In this document: one piece after another, positions 1-8,310 of the stretch | Position numbering within the stretch: the first letter of the stretch is position 1 | How the letters are laid out: each line of letters starts with the position of its first letter | NCBI GenBank assembly: GCA_023389575.1 | Contig: JAEWEG010000014.1 | Coordinates: 23,199 to 87,198 of the forward strand | From: Chloroflexota bacterium | GTDB taxonomy: Bacteria > Chloroflexota > Chloroflexia > Thermomicrobiales > UBA6265 | Length of the DNA: 64,000 nucleotides | Direction of reading: 5' to 3' | Program-made: the position numbers and the translations under genes | The notes under the pieces: generated by a model | Databases searched by the model: none | Seen by the model: only the letters and a program-made list of their open reading frames with translations | What the model was told of the DNA's origin: nothing

Positions 1-173
1 GGGATTTCTCCATGCGTCCCCGCCAGTAATCATGACAATCTCGCCCTCACGGCGGGATTGGATTGTGGAGAGTTCCACTGGCATGGTACAAGAGACGCCT
101 AGACGGCAACGCGCCCACTTCCCGGGCGGTTCGCCACCTTGCCCCCACGCACGCGAGCGAGACCAGCAGCTTC

Positions 174-1067
174 ATGACTTCAGCACGTTCACTTATCAAC
201 GACGACAGCCAGCTCAAGCTGGCCATCCAGCGGTCTGGCCGCCTCACCGACCACACGCTCGACCTGCTTCGTCACGCTGGCCTCGATTTCGAGAGCTACG
301 GGCAACGTCTCTTCTCCCATGCCCGCAACTTCCCGCTGTCCATCCTCTATACTCGCGACGACGACATCCCCGACTATGTCGACCTGAACACCGTTGATCT
401 CGGCATCGTCGGCCGCAACCTGGTTTACGAAAAGGACGCCGACGTCGTCGAACTCATCGGGCTGCGCTACGGATACTGCGAGCTGGTGGTCGCCGTGCCA
501 GGCGACTCGAACATCACCGAGCCGTCCCAGCTGCTCAACGCCAAGATCGCCACGTCCTACCCGGCGTCGGCCCGGCGCTACTTCGAGTCGCTTGGAGGCT
601 CCCCGGACATCATCACCATCAGCGGTTCGGTGGAAGTCGCGCCGGCGCTCGGCCTCGCCGATGCCATCGTCGAACTCACCGCCACCGGCTCGTCGCTTCG
701 CCTCAACGACCTCCGCTCCATCCACACCATCCTCGAGTCGGAAGCCGTCCTTATCGCCAATCGCAAGGCGCTCGACAATCCCGCCAAACGCGAGGACATC
801 GAACGACTCCTCATGCGGATCAACGCGGTCGACGCCGCCCGCCGCTTCAAGTACGTCATGATGAACGCCCCCGCCGACCGGCTGGAGGAGATCAAGTCGG
901 TCCTCCCGGGACTCAAGTCGCCCACGGTCATCCCACTCGACGTGCCTGGCTGGGTAGCCGTCCATGCCGCCATCGAGGAAGATGTCTTCTGGGACAAGAT
1001 CGAACGGCTGCGCCGCGCTGGCGCCTCCGAGATCCTCGTGTCCGCGCTGGACAAGCTCCTGCTCTAG
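174..1067 (+). CDS. hisG: ATP phosphoribosyltransferase HisG, long form
   Basis: Catalyses the first step of histidine synthesis: ATP plus PRPP to phosphoribosyl-ATP, in the cytosol. The 297-residue product opens with the typical QLKLAIQRSGRL strand and has the HisG periplasmic-binding-like fold. About 75 C-terminal residues match the regulatory HisG_C domain that gives histidine feedback inhibition in long-form enzymes, so HisZ is not expected. An in-frame ATG lies upstream at 63, but the extra 37 residues are unlike the family, so the ATG at 174 is preferred although its ribosome site is weak. The 173 bases before it hold no other gene and no recognisable T-box. First gene of the his cluster. 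Confidence 0.93.
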   Translation: MTSARSLINDDSQLKLAIQRSGRLTDHTLDLLRHAGLDFESYGQRLFSHARNFPLSILYTRDDDIPDYVDLNTVDLGIVGRNLVYEKDADVVELIGLRYGYCELVVAVPGDSNITEPSQLLNAKIATSYPASARRYFESLGGSPDIITISGSVEVAPALGLADAIVELTATGSSLRLNDLRSIHTILESEAVLIANRKALDNPAKREDIERLLMRINAVDAARRFKYVMMNAPADRLEEIKSVLPGLKSPTVIPLDVPGWVAVHAAIEEDVFWDKIERLRRAGASEILVSALDKLLL

Positions 1068-1153
1068 CCTCACGCCCACCTGTTCAGGGCCGGAAGGTTC
1101 CGCATCGCCGGATCGACCGCTTCACCCGGCCCTGATGGTCTCCTACCGTCGGA

Positions 1154-2254
1154 ATGGACCGCACCATGACCTTCACTCCCGAACGCGTCGTTCGTCCACA
1201 CATCGTTCCCGCCGCGTCCTACACGCCCGCCAAATCGATCGAGACCCAGGGCGACGCCGTCCGGCTCGACTTCAACGAGAACCCGTTCGCGCTCTCGCCA
1301 CGTGGCCGCCAGGCATACGAGTCGTTCATGGATGGCAACCGGTATCCGCCGTTCGCCCAGGACGACCTGGTCGCGGCGCTGGCCACCTACGCCGGTGTCG
1401 ATGCTTCCCGCGTCATCGCGGGCGCGGGGCTGGACGACGTCTTCGCCACCCTCGCCATCGCCACCATCGACGTCGGCGACGAGGTCATCATCTCGGACCC
1501 AACCTTCGGCGTGTACCGGAGCCTCTTCGAGGTCCATGGCGCCACCGTCGTCGATGTCCCGCTCGGTCCCGCACCGGGTTTCGCACTGGATGTCGATGGC
1601 ATCATCGCCGCCGCCAACGAGCGCACGAAGCTGATCATCATCTGCAATCCGAACAATCCCACCGGCACCCTGTTCAGCAAGGACGATATCCGGCGGATCA
1701 TTGAGAACGTCGATACCCTTGTCGCCATCGACGAAGCCTATGCGGAGTTCAGCGGCCGCTATCATATCGATCTCGCCAACGAGCATCCCAACGTGGTCGT
1801 GCTGCGAACGCTCAGCAAGTTCGCCGCGCTCGCCGGCTTCCGCGTCGGCTACGGCGTCTTCCCCGAGGCGCTCATGCCCTGGATCCGCCGCGCCGCGCCC
1901 GCCTTCTACAACGTCAGTGGCATCGCCGCCGCCGTCGCCATCGCCTCGCTCGAGGACGTGGACCAGCTCATGGATCAGGTGGCCCTCCTCAACAGGGAAC
2001 GCGACCAGCTCCAGCGCGACCTGAACGCTCTGCCTGGCGTCGAAGCCTTCGACTCATCCGCAAACTTCATTCTCTTCCGCTTCCCAGCCGATCGCGAGGC
2101 CGCGATCACCGCCGGGCTCGCGGCCCGCAACGTCTTCATTCGCCGATATCAGGGACCACTCGCCGAGTTCATCCGCGTCAGCATCGGCTCGCCGGAAGAC
2201 AATGCGATCTTCCTTGAAGCCATGCGCGAAGCGCTCGTACCGGCGACGGTCTAG
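1154..2254 (+). CDS. hisC: Histidinol-phosphate aminotransferase
   Basis: PLP enzyme converting imidazole-acetol phosphate and glutamate to histidinol phosphate. The 366 residues show the class I/II aminotransferase landmarks: DFNENPF near the N-terminus, CNPNNPTG around 164-171, the DEAYAEF strand, and the Schiff-base lysine (about Lys222) in TLSKFAALAGFRVGYG. The start may be the ATG at 1154 or the ATG four codons later at 1166; neither has a strong Shine-Dalgarno. It lies 86 bases after hisG and 23 bases before hisB, consistent with one transcript. A second aminotransferase at 8311 belongs to a different subgroup. Confidence 0.93.
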   Translation: MDRTMTFTPERVVRPHIVPAASYTPAKSIETQGDAVRLDFNENPFALSPRGRQAYESFMDGNRYPPFAQDDLVAALATYAGVDASRVIAGAGLDDVFATLAIATIDVGDEVIISDPTFGVYRSLFEVHGATVVDVPLGPAPGFALDVDGIIAAANERTKLIIICNPNNPTGTLFSKDDIRRIIENVDTLVAIDEAYAEFSGRYHIDLANEHPNVVVLRTLSKFAALAGFRVGYGVFPEALMPWIRRAAPAFYNVSGIAAAVAIASLEDVDQLMDQVALLNRERDQLQRDLNALPGVEAFDSSANFILFRFPADREAAITAGLAARNVFIRRYQGPLAEFIRVSIGSPEDNAIFLEAMREALVPATV

Positions 2255-2277
2255 TAGGTCAGCATTCGGAGGTCATC

Positions 2278-2886
2278 ATGTCAGAAGCGATTCCGGTTCG
2301 TCAGTCCAGCCTCTCGCGGGAAACAGGGGAAACATCGATCACCCTCTCCCTGAACCTCGACGGCTCGGGCATCGTTCATGCTGACACCGGCGTCGCCTTC
2401 CTCGACCATATGCTCCACGCCTGGGGCAAGCATGCCCGCCTCGACCTCGAAGTCACCGCCACCGGCGACGCCGCCATGGACCCGCATCACACGGTCGAGG
2501 ATGTAGGCATCGTCGTTGGCCTCGCCATCCGCGAAGCACTGGGCGATAGGGCGGGCATCGAACGCTATGGCTTCGCCTACGCCCCGCTCGACGAATCGCT
2601 GGCGCGGGTCGTCATCGACTGCTCCGGTCGCCCCTACCTCGACTTCCACGCCACGATGCCAGAGCCGGTCATCGGCCGCGACTTCGCCTCGAGCCTGGTC
2701 GAGGAATTCTGGCGCGCGGTGGCGGTCAATGGCGGGCTCACCATGCACATCGATCTCCTGCGCTCCCGCAACGCTCACCACGCGGCCGAGGCCATCTTCA
2801 AGGCCGCGGCGGTCGCCACCCGCACCGCCTTCGCCCGCAACGCGCCGTCCACCTTCCTGCCCTCCACCAAGGGAGTCCTCGCATGA
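2278..2886 (+). CDS. hisB: Imidazoleglycerol-phosphate dehydratase
   Basis: Removes water from imidazole glycerol phosphate (sixth step of histidine synthesis); a manganese enzyme that assembles into large oligomers. The 202-residue, monofunctional form lacks the phosphatase domain of enterobacterial HisB. The two metal-binding motifs are visible as HHTVEDVG in the first half and RNAHHAAEAIFKA in the second. A GGAGG ribosome site lies six bases before the ATG. The stop codon overlaps the hisH start (ATGA), so the two are probably translationally coupled. Confidence 0.95.
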   Translation: MSEAIPVRQSSLSRETGETSITLSLNLDGSGIVHADTGVAFLDHMLHAWGKHARLDLEVTATGDAAMDPHHTVEDVGIVVGLAIREALGDRAGIERYGFAYAPLDESLARVVIDCSGRPYLDFHATMPEPVIGRDFASSLVEEFWRAVAVNGGLTMHIDLLRSRNAHHAAEAIFKAAAVATRTAFARNAPSTFLPSTKGVLA

Positions 2887-3479
2887 TCGCCATCGTTGAC
2901 TATGGCGCCGGAAACCTGCGCTCCATCCAGCGCGCTCTCACCAACGCCGGAGCCGAGTCCGTCATCACCGCCGATATCAATGAAGTAGGTTCGGCGGACC
3001 GCATCGTGCTGCCCGGCGTGGGCAACGCCGCCGCCGCCATGAACCGGCTACGAGAAAGCGGAATGGCGGACACCCTCGTCGAACGCGCCCAGGAAGGCAC
3101 TCCCCTCCTGGGCGTTTGCCTCGGCATGCAGCTGCTCTTCGGCGACCAGGAAGAAGGGCCGACCACCGGCCTGTCGCTCCTGGACGGCGACGTGCGCGCG
3201 CTGCCCGCCGATCACAAGGTTCCGCAGATGGGCTGGAACCGGGCCGACTTCCAGCCGGGCAACCCCATGAGCCACCTGGACTCCGCCCACTACTATTTCG
3301 TCCACTCCTACATCGTCCATCCAGCCAGTGCGGATGTCATCGCCGCCGAAACCGCCTATGGTGTGCTATTCCCCAGCGTCGTCGCCCGTGACAATGTCTG
3401 GGGCTTCCAGTTCCATCCCGAAAAGAGCGGCGATGACGGCCTGAAACTGGTCGAAACCTGGGTCAACTGGAATCCATAG
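2883..3479 (+). CDS. hisH: Imidazole glycerol phosphate synthase, glutaminase subunit
   Basis: Class I glutamine amidotransferase subunit that passes ammonia to HisF for ring closure to IGP and AICAR. The 198 residues include the nucleophile Cys79 in LLGVCLGMQLLF and the His178/Glu180 pair in FQFHPEKS, completing the catalytic triad. The start overlaps the hisB stop by four bases. Its partner HisF is two genes downstream with hisA in between, a common his operon order. Confidence 0.96.
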   Translation: MIAIVDYGAGNLRSIQRALTNAGAESVITADINEVGSADRIVLPGVGNAAAAMNRLRESGMADTLVERAQEGTPLLGVCLGMQLLFGDQEEGPTTGLSLLDGDVRALPADHKVPQMGWNRADFQPGNPMSHLDSAHYYFVHSYIVHPASADVIAAETAYGVLFPSVVARDNVWGFQFHPEKSGDDGLKLVETWVNWNP

Positions 3480-3513
3480 TCCCACTCGGGAATCAAGTCA
3501 GGGAACGAATCAC

Positions 3514-4245
3514 GTGATTGTCTATCCCGCCATCGACATTCGAGATGGCAAGGCGGTGCGCCTCGTAGAAGGCGACTTCGATCAGGAAACAGTGTTCGAT
3601 GCCGATCCAGTCGAAGCCGCCCGCCGCTGGCAGGACGCCGGCGCCGAGTGGATCCACATCGTCGACCTCGACGGCGCCCGCCATGGTGACCGCCCGAACC
3701 GGTCCACGATCGAATGCATTCGCGCGGCGGTCACGCCCCGCCTCCAGCTTGGCGGCGGCATGCGCTCGTTGGAAAACCTCGCCGCCGCTCGCGAGAGCGG
3801 AATCGACCGCATGGTGATCGGCTCGGCGGCCGTTAGCAATCCAGAGCTGGTCCCAGCGGCGGTCCAGGCCCATGGCGACGCGATCGCCATCGGCATCGAC
3901 GCGCGCAACGGCATGGTCGCCACCCAGGGCTGGACCGACCAGACAACGGTCAGCGCGCTGGAACTTGCCCGCGTGGTGGCGAGTCACGGGGTCGAGCACA
4001 TTATCTATACCGACATCTCCCGCGATGGGCGGCTCCAGGGACCAAACCTCCAGAGTCTGGGTGAGATGATCGCCGCCACCTCCGCGTCGGTCATCGCCTC
4101 GGGAGGCATCAGCTCGCTCGACGACGTTCGCCAGGTCATGCGGGCGGGCTCGGCTGGCGTGATCATCGGAGCCGCGCTGTACCATCGCCGGTTCGACCTC
4201 GCCGAAGCACTCCAACTCGCCAGCAACCAGGAGACCATTCCATGA
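3514..4245 (+). CDS. hisA: Phosphoribosylformimino-AICAR-phosphate isomerase HisA (GTG start)
   Basis: TIM-barrel isomerase that opens the ribose of ProFAR to PRFAR. The 243-residue product begins MIVYPAIDIRDGKAVRL, with the catalytic Asp in AIDIRDGK; the second acidic residue lies in IGIDARNG. Phosphate-binding loops (LGGGMRS and SGGISS) are intact. Translation starts at a GTG preceded by a weak AGGGAA site. The stop overlaps the hisF ATG (ATGA). HisA and HisF are ancient duplicates and both keep their half-barrel motifs here. Confidence 0.95.
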   Translation: MIVYPAIDIRDGKAVRLVEGDFDQETVFDADPVEAARRWQDAGAEWIHIVDLDGARHGDRPNRSTIECIRAAVTPRLQLGGGMRSLENLAAARESGIDRMVIGSAAVSNPELVPAAVQAHGDAIAIGIDARNGMVATQGWTDQTTVSALELARVVASHGVEHIIYTDISRDGRLQGPNLQSLGEMIAATSASVIASGGISSLDDVRQVMRAGSAGVIIGAALYHRRFDLAEALQLASNQETIP

Positions 4246-5027
4246 ACGACCAGAACAACCTCACGCAGCGGGTCATCCCCTGTCTCGACGTCACCAACGG
4301 GCGGGTCGTCAAGGGCGTCGAGTTCGTCAATTTGCGAGACGCCGGCGACCCCGTCGAAATGGCGGCGATTTACAACCGTGAAGGCGCGGACGAACTCGTC
4401 TTCCTCGACATCACCGCCTCTTCGGACAGCCGAAACACCATGATCGATGTCGTCCGCCGCACGGCCGACGAGGTCTTCATTCCGCTCACGGTTGGTGGTG
4501 GTATCCGGACCGTCGAGGACATTCGTAGCCTGCTCGCGGCCGGCGCCGACAAGATCTCGATCAACACCGCCGCGCTGTCCCGGCCTGAGTTGATCAGCGA
4601 AGGGGCAAGCATCTTCGGCACCCAGTGCATCACGGTCGCCATAGACGCGCGAAAGTCTGGTGAGAACGCATGGGAAGTCTTCACCCACGGTGGACGCCGC
4701 TCCGCGGGCGTCGATGTCGTCGAATGGGCGGCCAGAGTCGCGGAACTTGGCGCGGGTGAGATACTGCTCACCAGCATGGATCGTGACGGCACACTGGCCG
4801 GGTACGATCTCGATCTCCTCACGGCCGTTTCGTCGGCTGTGAACATCCCGGTCATCGCCTCGGGCGGCGCCGGAACCCTGGGACACTTCGCCGAGGCACT
4901 CGAACCGGGACGCGCCGATGCCGTTCTCGCCGCCTCGCTCTTTCACTTCGGTACCATGAGAATCGCCGACGTGAAGGACTACCTGCACGCCCAAGGCATT
5001 CCCGATCGGAGAGTACTCCAGGCATGA
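4242..5027 (+). CDS. hisF: Imidazole glycerol phosphate synthase, cyclase subunit
   Basis: TIM-barrel cyclase that joins PRFAR with ammonia from HisH, giving IGP and the purine intermediate AICAR. The 261 residues show the catalytic Asp in VIPCLDVTNGRVVKG, the second Asp in VAIDARKSG and the phosphate loops VGGGIRT and SGGAGT. It overlaps hisA by four bases and its stop overlaps the next gene by four, so three genes are read in a coupled chain. Length and motifs are normal for the family. Confidence 0.96.
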   Translation: MNDQNNLTQRVIPCLDVTNGRVVKGVEFVNLRDAGDPVEMAAIYNREGADELVFLDITASSDSRNTMIDVVRRTADEVFIPLTVGGGIRTVEDIRSLLAAGADKISINTAALSRPELISEGASIFGTQCITVAIDARKSGENAWEVFTHGGRRSAGVDVVEWAARVAELGAGEILLTSMDRDGTLAGYDLDLLTAVSSAVNIPVIASGGAGTLGHFAEALEPGRADAVLAASLFHFGTMRIADVKDYLHAQGIPDRRVLQA

Positions 5028-5968
5028 ATACCATCGACCTCCCCATCAACTTTGGATCGGACGGGCTCGTACCGGCCGTCATCGTTGATTCGTCCTCGAC
5101 CGATGTCCTCATGGTCGGCTTCATGAACGCAACCGCCCTGGAACGAACCAGGAGCACCGGCTACGTCCACTTCTGGAGCCGCAGCCGGGAAACGATCTGG
5201 AAAAAGGGCGAGACATCCGGGCATCTCCAGGAAGTCGTCAGCATCGCGGTCAACTGCGAACTCAACTCGCTCCTGATCGAGGTCAACCAGACCGGCGCGG
5301 TCTGTCACGATGGCTATCCCACTTGTTACTACCGCCTGCTCGAACCAGACAATTCCCTCACTCGCATCCGCGACCGCTGGTTCGACCCCGCCGATGTGTA
5401 TGGCGACGATTCTGGCCTGGCCGGAACCACCAAGCGCTGGTGGGGAGCCTACGAGACGCTCCGCGCAACCAGTCTCGAAGGACGCTCCGGAACTTCCCGT
5501 CTCCTCCGCGACGGTCAGGACCGTGTCACCTCCCGCATCTCCGATGAACTCCTGGAACTCGCTGGCGCGCTGGATGGCACCCACCGCCACGTCGACCTGA
5601 CATCGGACGTGGCGCTGGAAGGTGGCCAGGTCTGTTACTGGGTCGTCCTGCGATGTATCCGCGAAGGCATCACCTGGAACGATGTCCGGCCCGATCGCGC
5701 GCTCGATACACAGGCCAACCTCTCGGAGACCGCCTCGCGAACCGTCGCCCAGCTGTTGCGCCGGGAGGCGGACCTGTGGAAGGCGAGCCCGGGCGTGGAT
5801 GTCGCGGCCATGGCGCACGGCACCTTCTCGTTGGTTGCCGGCGCCTGCTCGGCCGCGGGCGTCGACCCTAGTTCCCTCATCGTCGCCGACCTTAACGAGC
5901 TCCGAACTCGCTCGTACCTGGAGGACTATTTCTCCAGCACCGCCACGGCGGGAGCCTCCAATGGATGA
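5024..5968 (+). CDS. hisI: HisI-like (phosphoribosyl-AMP cyclohydrolase) / HisE-like fusion with altered metal ligands
   Basis: The 314 residues fall into three parts. Residues 1-115 are HisI-like: KKGETSGHLQ at 60-69 and the three zinc cysteines Cys78, Cys94 and Cys101 are kept. The magnesium aspartates of the family DCDxD motif read as Asn77, Glu79 and Asn81. Residues about 155-222 look like HisE/MazG-type phosphoribosyl-ATP pyrophosphohydrolase: the first acidic motif survives (Asp174, Glu175, Glu178), while the second reads EGGQ (Glu199 to Gln202) instead of ExxD. Residues 226-305 are an extra helical segment, possibly a second MazG-like repeat. By position it should supply the second and third steps of the pathway. 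Whether it is active is uncertain. Confidence 0.72.
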   Translation: MNTIDLPINFGSDGLVPAVIVDSSSTDVLMVGFMNATALERTRSTGYVHFWSRSRETIWKKGETSGHLQEVVSIAVNCELNSLLIEVNQTGAVCHDGYPTCYYRLLEPDNSLTRIRDRWFDPADVYGDDSGLAGTTKRWWGAYETLRATSLEGRSGTSRLLRDGQDRVTSRISDELLELAGALDGTHRHVDLTSDVALEGGQVCYWVVLRCIREGITWNDVRPDRALDTQANLSETASRTVAQLLRREADLWKASPGVDVAAMAHGTFSLVAGACSAAGVDPSSLIVADLNELRTRSYLEDYFSSTATAGASNG

Positions 5969-6824
5969 TCGGGGCATTACGCCAGCGGACCGCCTCTGGA
6001 CCCCGTGGCGAATGGCCTACGTCGGCAACTCCTCGCCAGCCAGCGGCTGCGTCTTCTGCGAAGCTCCCCTGAGCGATGACGATGTCTCCAATCTCATCCT
6101 CCATCGCGGCCAGCACTGCTTCGTCATCATGAACCTCTACCCCTACAACACCGGCCACCTGATGGTGGTGCCCTATGAGCATTCCGATGACCTCGCCTCG
6201 CTCGCGCCAGACGCTCGTGCCGAAATGGCGGAACTCAGCGCATCGTTCAGCACCGGGCTCAAGCAGGTGATGGGCTGCGATGGCATGAACCTCGGGATGA
6301 ACCTGGGCTCGGTCGCGGGCGCCGGCATCGCCGATCATCTCCACCAGCACATCGTGCCTCGCTGGAAGGGCGACGCCAACTTCATGCCGATCATCGGCGG
6401 AACCAAGGTCCTGCCGGAGCTGATACCCGCCACCTACGGCAAACTCCGCGCGGAGGTAGCCCGTCGCCAGGGCGATCAGTCCACGGCCACGGCCGTACTG
6501 GTGGTCCCTGACTGGACCGGTGTGTACCTCGTGAATGGCCGCCTGCCCGAAGTTTCGCTGACCACCGACCAGCCCGTCTGGAAAGCTGTTTCCACGCATC
6601 TCCAACCGCTCGTGTCGACCCTGTCGCTGATCGGCTGGGCGGGCAGCGCCTCAACATCTGTCGACCAAACGACCGGCCTGGCGTTCGCGTACCAGGTCAC
6701 CCCCATTTCACCGGAGAACACGCTTCGACTCCACCCGCTAACCGCCATTGACGACGTGATGCCCAGTGAAGAAGCCTCGCTGGTCCGAGCCACCTGGGGT
6801 CGATTCGCGCCACCCGCCGGGTAA
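5961..6824 (+). CDS. HIT-family protein with C-terminal extension (Ap4A phosphorylase/hydrolase-like)
   Basis: Starts at an ATG inside the end of the previous gene (8-base overlap), so it is probably translated with the his operon. Residues 10-140 form a histidine-triad domain with HLHQHIVP (126-133), the nucleotidyl-transfer motif, and a CVFC pair at 30-33 seen in Ap4A phosphorylase-type HIT proteins. It likely acts on nucleoside phosphates such as diadenosine polyphosphates. Residues about 175-287 are an additional domain that I cannot name; its spacing recalls a degenerate NUDIX fold, but no NUDIX box is present. A longer reading from 5622 runs antiparallel in content to the upstream gene and is not believed. 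Confidence 0.8.
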   Translation: MDDRGITPADRLWTPWRMAYVGNSSPASGCVFCEAPLSDDDVSNLILHRGQHCFVIMNLYPYNTGHLMVVPYEHSDDLASLAPDARAEMAELSASFSTGLKQVMGCDGMNLGMNLGSVAGAGIADHLHQHIVPRWKGDANFMPIIGGTKVLPELIPATYGKLRAEVARRQGDQSTATAVLVVPDWTGVYLVNGRLPEVSLTTDQPVWKAVSTHLQPLVSTLSLIGWAGSASTSVDQTTGLAFAYQVTPISPENTLRLHPLTAIDDVMPSEEASLVRATWGRFAPPAG

Positions 6825-6838
6825 CACCTTCCACCGCC

Positions 6839-6844
6839 TATAAT
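6839..6844 (+). promoter_or_regulatory. Possible -10 element before the MFS gene
   Basis: A perfect TATAAT hexamer lies 14 bases after the HIT stop and about 70 bases before the GTG of the membrane protein. No good -35 is visible 16-18 bases upstream, so this is only a candidate promoter for 6916-8262. Confidence 0.4.
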
Positions 6845-6915
6845 GTCCCGAGCATGCCGCCATCGAGGGTGCGTGCTTCCCCCTGGGACAACAGGTTGAA
6901 CCACCTGGAGGATAC

Positions 6916-8262
6916 GTGTTCCTGATTCGTCGTTCGAGATCGACGCAGCGTCGCCAAGCCCGGCTGGCACCCTACAACAGCGTCGCCAATGCGTTCCTGC
7001 AGTCGATGGCCGATACCGCCCTGAATCCAGTCATCGTGCTCGCCGCCGTCGCGTTCCTGCTCGGAGGCACCAACACCCAGATCGTCGCCTTCAGCGTCAT
7101 CGCGATGGCCGCCTGGACGCTTACTCCACTAGCCCTCCTGGCGATTCGGCCGATGATTGGCCGCCCATATCCGCTCGTTTTCGGCTCCGCCGCCATTCGC
7201 CTGGGCGCCATCGCCACCATTGGCTGGACCGGCCTGAACATCAACGACTGGTCATCGACCAGGATCCTCAGCACGCTGGTTGGGGCATACCTCGTCTACC
7301 AGGTCGCGTCGTCGATCACGGCGCAGTCCAGTGTCGGGTTGCTCGCTGCCGCGTTTCGGGGCTCTTCTGGCAAGCGACAGCTTCGGTGGCGATCCATCGT
7401 CGCGCTGGCGGCCTCGCTCGTGGTGGGCTGGATAGCCTGGAGCATCCTTGATTCCGGGCAATCGCTTCAGGACAGCGTCGGGAACCTCCTGATCCTCGCG
7501 ACGCTGACGGTCGCCGGCGCAACCTGGTTCCTGCTATCGATTCCCGCTGGCCAGGTGAGCACGAGGTCCTCGCGCCCACGAGGCCAGGTCGCCGCTCTCC
7601 GCAAGTCGCTCTCCACCTCCGCGTTCCGGCGCTTCGCATCCTACAAGCTCCTGCTGGCGATGGTCGCGGCGATGGACCCGTTCCTGATCGTCCATGGCTT
7701 TTTCGAGTTGAACCTGGATGTCCGCTACATCGGTTGGGCGCTTCTTGCCTGGGCGACGGGCCACGTGGTCGGAAACGCGCTATGGCCACGCTGGATCGCG
7801 CAGACTGGCCCCCGGATTCCGTTCCAGATCGCGGCGGCGCTGCGCCTGCTGCTCCTGCTCCTGGTGGTATCGCTCCCGAGCCTCGCCACGAGTAGCCTCT
7901 ACCTCGACCGGTTCGACGGCCAGGAGCCCGCCATGCGGTTCTTCGCCTCCTCCTTCGCCCTCCTCGGCCTGGCGGCGAGCACCGGCAACTCGGCGAATCA
8001 GCGCTACCTGATGGATATCTCGCCCCGTGGAGAGGCTGGCGGAGCCGTGGTCTCCGCCAACCTGGTCGCGGCCATCGGTGCCTTCTTCCCGCTTGTGGCC
8101 GCATGGTCCATCGACCGGTACGATCTGGACATGGCGTTCTGGGGGGCAATCGGCCTCGCCGTGCTGGCGCTGATCGCCAGTGGACTGCTGCCCAACTCCC
8201 GTGTCCGTATCCGCGGCTCGGCGGGTTCCTGGCGCAACAGGCCGAGCCCTCAAACCGCGTAG
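6916..8262 (+). CDS. MFS-like multipass membrane protein
   Basis: A 448-residue integral membrane protein with about 11-12 hydrophobic segments, a basic N-terminus (MFLIRRSRSTQRRQ) and short charged loops typical of the major facilitator superfamily. A halfway loop (around 215-235, RSSRPRGQ) separates two six-helix halves. Substrate is not recognisable. Start is a GTG with GGAGG five bases upstream. It stands between the his cluster and an aminotransferase on the same strand, 48 bases before the latter; an amino-acid or metabolite exporter is possible but only by context. Confidence 0.7.
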   Translation: MFLIRRSRSTQRRQARLAPYNSVANAFLQSMADTALNPVIVLAAVAFLLGGTNTQIVAFSVIAMAAWTLTPLALLAIRPMIGRPYPLVFGSAAIRLGAIATIGWTGLNINDWSSTRILSTLVGAYLVYQVASSITAQSSVGLLAAAFRGSSGKRQLRWRSIVALAASLVVGWIAWSILDSGQSLQDSVGNLLILATLTVAGATWFLLSIPAGQVSTRSSRPRGQVAALRKSLSTSAFRRFASYKLLLAMVAAMDPFLIVHGFFELNLDVRYIGWALLAWATGHVVGNALWPRWIAQTGPRIPFQIAAALRLLLLLLVVSLPSLATSSLYLDRFDGQEPAMRFFASSFALLGLAASTGNSANQRYLMDISPRGEAGGAVVSANLVAAIGAFFPLVAAWSIDRYDLDMAFWGAIGLAVLALIASGLLPNSRVRIRGSAGSWRNRPSPQTA

Positions 8263-8310
8263 CCTCTCGTCCCGTCCTCACGAGTCAATCCACCGGAGCA
8301 GTGATAGACC

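Noticed and set aside
1..173. T-box or histidine leader peptide before hisG
   Set aside because: No T-box core sequence and no run of histidine codons; only a short GGCGG-TTCG-type hairpin is visible.
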